Below are positions 8,312 through 14,712 of a DNA stretch of 19,695 bases, piece by piece (positions within the stretch are counted from its first letter, which is position 1; each line of letters begins with the position of its first letter). Where the stretch lies: the NCBI GenBank assembly GCA_937926325.1, contig CALAZQ010000097.1, forward strand, positions 1 through 19,695. The letters run 5' to 3'. The translations under genes were made by a program, and so were the position numbers. Source of the stretch: an uncultured Planctomycetaceae bacterium (GTDB lineage Bacteria; Planctomycetota; Planctomycetia; Pirellulales; UBA1268). The notes under the pieces are model-generated. The model was not told where the DNA came from, made no database searches, and saw nothing but the letters and a program-made list of their open reading frames with translations.

Positions 8312-8510
8312 CTCGTCGACTGATTTGTCGCGGAGGGCCGTTCTCGTCGACTGTGGTGTCCGACGGGAAGCCGGGAGCGGAAGCGACCGGACCAACAGTA
8401 CGTTTGGCGTCGCTACCCCGTCGCGCAACGTAACTGCCACCCGGCGGCAGGAAGCCGCCAATCAGCACCAGCGGGCGGAGGCCCGCAAAGGAAAGACGGG
8501 CAGGACGCCA
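8312..8510. other. Non-coding stretch between palindromic element and 216-bp element
   Basis: Together with 8076-8175 this fills the gap upstream of polA. Open frames here on both strands are Arg/Ser/Pro-rich, have no domain-like pattern and run through the neighbouring repeats. I see small GC-rich inverted motifs (for example CGGGCGGAGGCCCG near 8471) but no gene, RNA gene or clear promoter. Confidence 0.5.
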
Positions 8511-8726
8511 ATGGTGTGCGGCACCAATTCTGCTGCCCTGATTTTGCGGCGCAGCTGTCTCTTTCCGTTCTCCCTCTCCCGCTGGGAGAGGGCCGGGGTG
8601 AGGGTGCTTTCGTCAACGTTCCGCAGCGGAAGGCACCCTCACCCGGCCTGCGGCCGGCCTCTCCCAGAGGGAGAGGCAAGATAGACAACTCTCTTTTGGT
8701 GGGGCACATACCATGCCGAACACCGT
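8511..8726 (+). repeat. 216-bp MITE-like element, copy A
   Basis: Termini ATGGTGTGCGGCAC (8511-8524) and ATGCCGAACACCGT (8713-8726) are imperfect inverted repeats, matching the perfect 14-bp termini of copy B. Inside are a 9-bp stem (8572-8580 / 8584-8592), an 8-bp stem (8658-8665 / 8669-8676) and a 12-bp long-range pair (8596-8607 / 8633-8644), so the element folds into nested hairpins. It aligns over its whole length with the reverse complement of 11887-12102, and both are exactly 216 bp. It starts 28 bp beyond the stop of the diadenylate cyclase gene and may act as its transcription end. It has no transposase. Open frames through it are translations of the repeat. Confidence 0.8.
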
Positions 8727-8754
8727 TGCCACGATGCCCGTGCTTTCCGTATCG

Positions 8755-9684
8755 CTAATCCACGCTCGGCGGCTCGTACTCGAAGTCCTTCCACTTCATC
8801 GCCCGCCGGAACGGTTCGATGCGGAGAACAACTTCCCCGTTTTGGAAGATGCGGACAGTGCCGCTGGTTTCGCTGACGGCAACCGCCACACTGCGGGTCC
8901 GGCGGGTGATCGCCGCCGCGGCCCAATGCCTTGCCCCCAGGCCCTTGGCCACCGACACACTTTCGGCCGAGGCATCGATGTAGCGAGCGGCCGCCTCGAT
9001 CGTGCCGTCGGCACTCACCACAAAGGCCCCATCGAGCTGGGCGATCTCCTTCAGACCCTCACGAACTCGCGGATCGCTCAGCTTCCGTTCCGACCGGTTG
9101 TAGCCCCGCACCGGATCAAAGCCGGTCGAGTGGCTCGACTGAATCACCTTGCGGGCATCACCAACGACGAACAGCGTCCCGACCGGCTTGCCTTCCCGGC
9201 CCTCTCGCCCGATTTCGACAGCCATGTCCACGACCAGCTTGAGGGTCTCGAGCGGCACCTTGGTTTCGAGACTTCGCAGGTCACGGCTGGTCAACTGGCC
9301 CAGATGCTCTTCCAGCCGCAGCAGGCTGACGGAGTCCACCGTCCCCGCCTCAAACCCACTGTAGACCGCGACCACCTGGGCCTCGGGGGCGATCTTGTCA
9401 TCGGCGACGCACTCCAGCAAAGCCTGGGTCAGCCGCTCATGCACCGGCAGGCCGGCGACATCGAGCAACACCCGCTCCATGCCATGATCGGAAACGCCGG
9501 CCAGGTGCGCCTCGTCCTCCGAGGCGATCAACACCGTCAGGGTGCCGAGGGCGTCCCGCAACTTGGCCCAGTCGAGCCGCTGCTCAACCATCAAGAGCAG
9601 AGCCGCCGAGCCGGTCACCTCGACCAGCCGCGCCGCAGCCTCGAGCAGTTGTTGCAGTTGCCGGGAGAGAACATGCGTGCTCAT
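8755..9684 (-). CDS. Diadenylate cyclase (DisA_N/DAC domain), c-di-AMP synthase
   Basis: Predicted to make cyclic di-AMP from two ATP. The 309-aa product (from the ATG at 9684) has a C-terminal DAC domain: QLDGAFVVSADGTIEAAARY with the DGA motif at 218-220, then KGLGARHWAAAAIT with RHW (252-254) where RHR is usual, and VAVSETSGTVRIFQNGE. The preceding GREGKPVGTLFVVGD (about 162-176) is the usual entry of the DAC fold. The N-terminal 150 residues have no helix-hairpin-helix of DisA and no membrane helices of CdaA; the layout resembles DacZ-type cyclases, in which a pyruvate-kinase-C-like domain precedes DAC. That subgroup assignment is inference. A TTG in frame at 9744 would add 20 implausible residues. 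It sits 101 nt downstream of the membrane protein gene on the same strand. Confidence 0.85.
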   Translation of the reverse strand: MSTHVLSRQLQQLLEAAARLVEVTGSAALLLMVEQRLDWAKLRDALGTLTVLIASEDEAHLAGVSDHGMERVLLDVAGLPVHERLTQALLECVADDKIAPEAQVVAVYSGFEAGTVDSVSLLRLEEHLGQLTSRDLRSLETKVPLETLKLVVDMAVEIGREGREGKPVGTLFVVGDARKVIQSSHSTGFDPVRGYNRSERKLSDPRVREGLKEIAQLDGAFVVSADGTIEAAARYIDASAESVSVAKGLGARHWAAAAITRRTRSVAVAVSETSGTVRIFQNGEVVLRIEPFRRAMKWKDFEYEPPSVD

Positions 9685-9785
9685 GACTGCCAGCCGACCG
9701 CGAACGCCGAAAAAAAGACCGCTCCGTGCGGTCCCGCGGTGCAAAGGTACGGGGTGTCGCCCAGCGGTTCAAGAATGCCGTCTGA

Positions 9786-11573
9786 CTATCGGGTCCGACC
9801 GGCATCGGGCTTCTCCGCCCGCCGAACCGTGCCGTCGGGCCGGTCCGCCACCAGGGCGGGGGCGGCCTTCATCGGACCGGTGAAGGCCACAACATTCCCC
9901 GGCAGCACCACGCCCCAGACCCGTTCCTGATAGATCGACAGGGCGTGCAACGCGTGGCCGAGCGGTCCATTCTTCCAGTCGCGGTTTGCCTCCCTGGCGA
10001 GCGATACGGCGAGGAACTCGGCCGCCGTGATGATCCGGTGCTCATAGAGCATCTCCTGATCGACGGAAGCCACCAGCCACTCCAGGATGTGACCGGTCGT
10101 CTGGATCTTCCGGTCGATGTCGTCGTCGCGGTCGGCCGGATACTTGAACCACTCGGTACTGAAAGACCCGTCCCGATTCTGCAGCCGCCGCAGGGTGAGG
10201 TTCTGGTAGTCGCGAACGTAGCGATCGGCCCGCTCGTAGACACCGTCAAGTTCTCCGGTCGCCTTGAGCCGCCGCTGGCAGCCGTAGGCGAGCCCGAACA
10301 AACGATGGGTGCCGCCGCAGGGTGCCGTTCGAATCGGCTGCCGGAGTTCCTCCTGCATCAGCCGCTCCAGCGACCAGGCCTCGCCATCCCGGCTTCGCCA
10401 GGTGGCGTCGGTCGGCAGATAGTGGGCCAGGCCGATCAACGCAAACGTCAGTTCAGTGCCAGCCCGACAGTTGAGCTTTTCCGCTTCAATCAGGTCCGCC
10501 ACGGTAAATTCGCGGCCTTCAAGCAGCAATGGAGACTTGGCGGAGACCCGGCACTGCGCCAGGATCGCCAGGTACTGGCCCGAGTGCCCCTGCAGCCCAA
10601 CCCCATAGAGGGCATGGGGGCGGCCATCGCGAACGGTGAGCATGACCTGCCCCCGGCAGCGGCCGCCCGAGTTCATCCAGCCGATGGCATTCACCAGTTC
10701 GCCCCGCGGGCCGCCGGCACGGATCTGAGTGGGAATGCCGAACGAGACAAACCCGTGCATGATTTCCCATGGGCTGTGGTGCGAGGTGTTCAGCGGCCGA
10801 CGCTGGTAGGTGGCCAGCGTCTGGGCGATTCGTACCCGCAGCCGATCCAGCCGCGCCGACTTTGGCGGTGGCGGGCCGATCGGCTTCCTGCTGGCGAAAG
10901 GGTTTGCGGCGGTCGCCGACTTCTTCCGTGAGGCCTGCTTTGCCTCGGTGCCCTTCGCCCCCACACCATCGCGAGATCCCGACGCCACCTGCTTCTGCTC
11001 ATCGACAGCAGTCGGCAGAATCGGCTCATAGAGCGGCTGGGCCGCGGGCTTGTAGGACGGATCGACGGCAGTCCGGACAACATGCCGTCCGACCGCTTCT
11101 GCCGCGTTGCCAAACCTGACAACGGTCGCCCAGTCGGGCAGTTTGACGGTGATGGTTTCTTCGGCAGCCGTCTCGTCTCGCTCCGGTTCCGCCGCGGCAG
11201 CTTCCGCCCTGGCCCGCAGCCGCGTGGCCGCCTCTTTCTCCGCTTCGCTCGCTGGCGGCGGCACCGGAACGGCGATCAGTTGCGGTTTCGGTTCGGGCCG
11301 GCTGGTGAAAAACCGGTCGAGAAAACGTCCGTGACGTGGCGGCGCCGCTGCCACGTCACCGACAATCGCCGGCATCAACCACGGCCCCACGATGATGAGC
11401 CCAAGCGGCAGCAGCAGCCGCAGCCCCCACCGCCACCGTTGGCTGGTGTTCTTGGCCGGGGCATCGGAATGGGGGGTGGTGGGACAGTCGGCGAGGGGTG
11501 AGGGAGATGGCACGGTATTCAAATCTACTCGGGGGGGTTTCGGTGCGGTGCCAGCCCTGCCGGCCAACTCCAA
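9786..11573 (-). CDS. Conserved-looking membrane-anchored protein of unknown function
   Basis: Not recognised with confidence. The open frame gives 595 aa from a TTG at 11573; a GTG at 11513 (residue 21) or TTG at 11522 are alternative starts, and no ATG lies before the membrane segment, so the start is uncertain. Visible parts are a Pro/Ser/Thr-rich head, one membrane segment (about 50-72, LRLLLPLGLIIVGPWLMPAI), a charged Ala/Glu-rich linker (about 75-260), and a soluble C-terminal domain (about 270-570). The last has repeated helical blocks such as PWEIMHGFVSFG, GLQGHSGQYLAILAQ, GTHRLFGLAYGCQRR, RRLQNRDGSFSTEWF and IQTTGHILEWLVAS; an alternating-helix (alpha/alpha) barrel similar to terpenoid-cyclase or glycosidase toroids is possible from the QNxDGSF-like motif. 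The C-terminal domain would lie outside the cytoplasm. It may be co-transcribed with the downstream diadenylate cyclase gene. Confidence 0.75.
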   Translation of the reverse strand: MELAGRAGTAPKPPRVDLNTVPSPSPLADCPTTPHSDAPAKNTSQRWRWGLRLLLPLGLIIVGPWLMPAIVGDVAAAPPRHGRFLDRFFTSRPEPKPQLIAVPVPPPASEAEKEAATRLRARAEAAAAEPERDETAAEETITVKLPDWATVVRFGNAAEAVGRHVVRTAVDPSYKPAAQPLYEPILPTAVDEQKQVASGSRDGVGAKGTEAKQASRKKSATAANPFASRKPIGPPPPKSARLDRLRVRIAQTLATYQRRPLNTSHHSPWEIMHGFVSFGIPTQIRAGGPRGELVNAIGWMNSGGRCRGQVMLTVRDGRPHALYGVGLQGHSGQYLAILAQCRVSAKSPLLLEGREFTVADLIEAEKLNCRAGTELTFALIGLAHYLPTDATWRSRDGEAWSLERLMQEELRQPIRTAPCGGTHRLFGLAYGCQRRLKATGELDGVYERADRYVRDYQNLTLRRLQNRDGSFSTEWFKYPADRDDDIDRKIQTTGHILEWLVASVDQEMLYEHRIITAAEFLAVSLAREANRDWKNGPLGHALHALSIYQERVWGVVLPGNVVAFTGPMKAAPALVADRPDGTVRRAEKPDAGRTR

Positions 11574-11886
11574 ACGGCGCCTGCATGATCACTCATTCCG
11601 CCGACTCCCGCGGCGATAGGACAAGAAACGGCCGGACCCCGCCATGATCCGGGAACATTCGGCTCACATCCCGCACAACCTGTCCGACCATCGCGTTGTA
11701 ATGCTCAGGCACCTAAGGGTTATCGGCCTGCCGCACGGAGAATCGCGACGCCCCGCCCCCCCGTACGAGAACTCCACCAACCTCCCCAATCGGAATCGTG
11801 GGAACCCCCGCAACCGCACAGCTTCCCCTACACCAGCTAAGCAACTCGTTGTCGCCCGCATGCGCGGGCAGCGGCCATGGAGGGTG
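11574..11886. other. Non-coding stretch upstream of the unknown membrane protein gene
   Basis: No frame with coding character is seen. The right end (about 11838-11886) is a partial, diverged copy of the 121-bp repeat found at 12104-12374, including the hairpin with GCCCGC / GCGGGC arms. The promoter of the minus-strand gene starting near 11573 must be here, but I cannot point to a clear one. Confidence 0.5.
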
Positions 11887-12102
11887 ATGGTGTTCGGCAC
11901 GGTATGTGCCCCACCAAACGAGAGTTGTCTATCTTGCCTCTCCCTTTGGGAGAGGCCGGCCGCAGGCCGGGTGAGGGTGCCTTCCGCAGCGGAACTCTCG
12001 ACGAAAGCACCCTCACCCCGGCCCTCTCCCAGCGGGAGAGGGAGAACGAAAATCGACAGCAGCGTTGCAAAAGCAGGGCACAGAATCTGTGCCGAACACC
12101 AT
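11887..12102 (-). repeat. 216-bp MITE-like element, copy B (inverted relative to copy A)
   Basis: Perfect 14-bp terminal inverted repeats ATGGTGTTCGGCAC (11887-11900) and GTGCCGAACACCAT (12089-12102). The interior is the near-identical reverse complement of copy A in its central third and clearly homologous to both ends. Flanks carry a 15-bp imperfect direct repeat, GCCATGGAGGGTGAT (11874-11888) and GCCATGGATGGCGAT (12104-12118), which is either a target duplication or two register-matched units of the 121-bp array the element sits in. No transposase frame is present. Confidence 0.8.
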
Positions 12103-12103
12103 T

Positions 12104-12374
12104 GCCATGGATGGCGATTTTTGCGTGAAGCTGCTCGCAGGAGGCGAGCCCCCAGCCGCAGCGAGGACGTATTCGTCCGAGCGCAGGCCAAGCGGCTTGT
12201 TATCGCCCGCAAGTGCGGGCAGCGGCCATGGAGGGCGATTTTTGTGTGAAGCTGCTCGCAGGAGGCGAGCCCTCAGCCGCAGCGAGGACGTATTCGTCCG
12301 AGCGCAGGCCAAGCGGCTTGTTATCGCCCGCAAGTGCGGGCAGCGGCCATGGAGGGCGATTTTTGCGTGAAGCT
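12104..12374. repeat. 121-bp tandem repeat, two full units plus a 29-bp partial
   Basis: Units are 12104-12224 and 12225-12345, with a third starting at 12346 and matching to about 12374. The two full units differ at only three positions that I can count. Each unit has hairpins: GCTCGC/GCGAGC (12133-12149), GGACG/CGTCC with a TATT loop (12165-12178) enclosed by AGCCGC/GCGGCT (12154-12197), and GCCCGC/GCGGGC (12205-12220). The array stops at the TAG stop codon (12373-12375) of the lipoprotein gene. A diverged half unit lies on the other side of the 216-bp element (11838-11886). Period and lack of spacers rule out CRISPR. Confidence 0.88.
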
Positions 12375-13095
12375 AGAACAGTTTCCGCCAGGCCTCGGCC
12401 AGCGACCAGGTGGGCCGCGGGGCGTCGGGGTTGGCCGCCCATTCCCGCCAGACGTTGACGTCGTTGCCCAGATCCTCACCGGTCACGTCTTTCAAGGCCG
12501 CCACTGCCCGGTACTGGACGGCAGGGTCGGCTGCCTCGAGCGCTTCGGCCAGCACCGGCACGGCCTCGTCGTCGCCAAGGTCACCGATGGCTCGCAACGC
12601 GTATAGCCGGACGTCGATGTCGTCATCACTGCGATACCGATTGGCGAGGTGCCGGACTGCGTCTGAACCACCGATCTCGACCCAGGCATCACAGGCTGCC
12701 ATGCGAACCATGGCATCGGGGTCATCCAAGCCCCCGACACAGATTGCCCGAGCGGCATCCTCGTTAAACTCGGCAGCAAGCCCGATGATTCGGGCCCTGA
12801 CCCTGGGGTCATGCTCGGCGAGCATCGTGCTGACGAGTTCCTTGGTGAAGGCAGCCTGGGCAGCTGGCGTCGCGTTGCGGGCCTCCTGGGCCTGCTGTCG
12901 CAGTTCCTTGATCCGCTGGTCGGCTGTCAGCCCATATCGCTCCTTCTCCAGGGCAATCTGTTTCGCATCCTTCCAGGGCAGCGGCCCGGCACAGCCGACG
13001 AGACAGAGTCCGCTGATGAACATGAATCGCAGCCAGCGCCGTGACTGAGGTCGCCGAAACCGACCGCACGCGATCGTTATCATTCGTTGAGACAT
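12373..13095 (-). CDS. HEAT-repeat lipoprotein
   Basis: A 240-aa protein with an Arg-rich n-region, a short hydrophobic stretch (FMFISGLCLVGC) and a lipobox LVGC with Cys35, so it is predicted to be a lipid-anchored envelope protein. Residues about 90-205 form alpha-helical HEAT or PBS-lyase-like repeats: DPRVRARIIGLAAEF, DPDAMVRMAACDAWVEIGG, DIDVRLYALRAIGDLGD and DPAVQYRAVAALKDVTG. Such repeats usually make protein-protein contacts; no enzyme motif is visible. It ends with a Trp-rich tail. The ATG at 13095 gives a long n-region; the ATG at 13083 (residue 5) is also possible. The gene diverges from the plus-strand DUF1570 gene across 167 bp that must hold both promoters, and its 3' end is the border of the 121-bp repeat. 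Confidence 0.85.
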   Translation of the reverse strand: MSQRMITIACGRFRRPQSRRWLRFMFISGLCLVGCAGPLPWKDAKQIALEKERYGLTADQRIKELRQQAQEARNATPAAQAAFTKELVSTMLAEHDPRVRARIIGLAAEFNEDAARAICVGGLDDPDAMVRMAACDAWVEIGGSDAVRHLANRYRSDDDIDVRLYALRAIGDLGDDEAVPVLAEALEAADPAVQYRAVAALKDVTGEDLGNDVNVWREWAANPDAPRPTWSLAEAWRKLF

Positions 13096-13262
13096 GGAAA
13101 CAGAGCTCTCGGAACCGGGGGGGCGGTCGATGATGGGGCGGGAACGTAACGGCCCCGGCCACTGACCTCCAAGAGCAAAGCTGCTTCTTTGCCGCCTCCT
13201 GAACCCTCAAAAGCGGCCAGGCTGCCCATTTTCCAGATGCCTGAGCTGACAATCTGATTCCG

Positions 13263-14471
13263 ATGGCCAATTCACACAGATCAGCCGAAACTGTGGGCAT
13301 GAAGGCGACGAATTTTCAGCTGGTACAGATGCTGCGGTGGTCGGCCTGCCTGTGGGCTGTCTGCCAGCTGGCCACAGTGGCAGCCGAACCGACAGCTGTC
13401 CAGGTGGTCACCGCGGCGCTGGACGGCAGCCGCCAGGCCGTGGCGGGACGGCTGGTGGTCGAGGCCCGAGACGGCAGCCTGCTGGTCGAGACGGCGACCC
13501 AGCAGCTTGAAATTCTGGCTGGCAACGAGATCATCAGCCGGACGACATGCCCCCCGGCTGAGCCGCTTTCGCCCCGCGAACTCGGCCGCCTGACGCTGGC
13601 AGAGCTGCCCGCCGGCTTCAGCCTGCTGACCACCCGGCATTATGTGATCTGCTACGACACCTCACTCGGCTACGCCCGCTGGTCAGCCGCCCTGCTGGAA
13701 CAGTTGCATCAGGGCTTTCATGCCTATTTCTCGAGGCTCGGGCTGCCCCTGAAGCCGGTTGAACAGCCACTTATTGTGGTGATCTTCTCCGATCGCCGTG
13801 CCTACGAAGCTGCGGCAGCCCAGGAGGTCGGTGCCGCCAGCCATAGTATTGTCGGGTACTACAACCAGCTGACCAATCGGATCACCACCTTCGACATCAC
13901 CGGCCTCGACTCCCTGCAGGATGGTCGTACCACGTCTGCAGGCCGGGCCGGACTGGCACTCCTCTCAAGCCCAAAGGCAGCTGGTCTGGTGGCGACCCTG
14001 GTCCACGAGGCGACCCACCAGCTGGCCTTCAATGCCGGCCTCCATCGGCGGCTGGCCCCGGTTCCGGTCTGGGTCAGTGAGGGCATCGCCACCTACTTCG
14101 AGACCCCAGAGCTCACCACCACCCGAGGCTGGCGGACGATCGGCGGCATCAACCGGCCGCGGCTCGACCTCATCCGACAGCAGTTCACCCCTGGACTGCT
14201 CGACCGCATCGTCGCCAGCGACGAGCCCTTCCGCAATCCCGACCAGGCGTTGGTGGCCTATGCTCACGCCTGGGCGACGATCTCCTATCTGGTGAAACTG
14301 CGGCGGCACGAATTCGGCGACTACCTGGCGAAACTGGCAGAAAAACCACCGCTGGCGGCCGATTCGGCCGAACGCCGTCAACACGACTTTCAGGCCGCCT
14401 TCGGCTGCAGCCCGAATGACCTTGAGCAGCCGCTGCTTCGTTACCTGGCCACGCTCCCGCCGAGGGACTGA
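13263..14471 (+). CDS. DUF1570 domain protein, putative secreted zinc metallopeptidase
   Basis: A 402-aa product with an N-terminal signal peptide ending around VAA|EP (residues 38-43). The ATG at 13299 (residue 13) would leave a more typical 29-residue signal and may be the true start; neither start has a strong Shine-Dalgarno site. The body has FSLLTTRHYVICYDT (about 119-132), IVVIFSDRRAYEAAA, GYYNQLTNRITTFD, and the zinc-binding VHEATHQL with HEATH at 248-252, followed by VPVWVSEGIATYFE where Glu273 is a likely third ligand. This order is characteristic of DUF1570 proteins, which are expanded in Planctomycetota and resemble gluzincin-like peptidases. Proteolytic activity is inferred from the motif; substrates are unknown. 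It is followed after 241 bp by the coiled-coil protein. Confidence 0.88.
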   Translation: MANSHRSAETVGMKATNFQLVQMLRWSACLWAVCQLATVAAEPTAVQVVTAALDGSRQAVAGRLVVEARDGSLLVETATQQLEILAGNEIISRTTCPPAEPLSPRELGRLTLAELPAGFSLLTTRHYVICYDTSLGYARWSAALLEQLHQGFHAYFSRLGLPLKPVEQPLIVVIFSDRRAYEAAAAQEVGAASHSIVGYYNQLTNRITTFDITGLDSLQDGRTTSAGRAGLALLSSPKAAGLVATLVHEATHQLAFNAGLHRRLAPVPVWVSEGIATYFETPELTTTRGWRTIGGINRPRLDLIRQQFTPGLLDRIVASDEPFRNPDQALVAYAHAWATISYLVKLRRHEFGDYLAKLAEKPPLAADSAERRQHDFQAAFGCSPNDLEQPLLRYLATLPPRD

Positions 14472-14712
14472 CTGCGGCCAACCGGAGGGACTGTCAGAAT
14501 CGCCCCAAATTTCCAGCAGATTCGGCCGGCTGGCCAGCACGAGCGGTACAATCGTTCGGAGAGAAAATGGCGACGGGCGGAAGGCCGAACCATTCTGTGG
14601 GGTGTGGTCGCGGGCAACTGACAGCGACGCCCGATCGATTGGGACGGTCGACCGCTGAGTCGCTGTCGAGTGCCGCTCTCCGTCCACCGCACATTTGCAG
14701 AGGAAGCCGGTC

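Noticed and set aside
8006..8461. Minus-strand 151-aa frame upstream of polA
   Set aside because: Overlaps the polA start, runs through the 136-bp palindrome and has Arg/Ser-rich composition without motif.
8413..8709. Short frames inside the 216-bp element copies (also 11837-12128)
   Set aside because: They translate the repeat itself (LPLPLGE, LSRWERAGVRV and similar), a known kind of spurious protein from hairpin repeats.
8713..9930. Plus-strand 405-aa open frame
   Set aside because: Antisense to the DAC-domain gene; it starts inside the 216-bp element.
8511..12102. Composite transposon carrying the cyclase gene
   Set aside because: No transposase in the elements or between them; the arrangement alone does not show mobility, so it is kept only as a question in the findings.
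12065..12370. Frames of 80-106 aa across the 121-bp array
   Set aside because: Protein repeats mirror the DNA repeat on both strands; no start signal and no domain, so these are repeat artefacts.
12104..12374. CRISPR array
   Set aside because: The whole 121-bp period is repeated with no variable spacers, and no cas gene is present.
14547..14552. TACAAT as a -10 box for the coiled-coil gene
   Set aside because: No acceptable -35 hexamer at 16-18 nt upstream, and it is 160 nt from the start codon; too weak to list as a feature.
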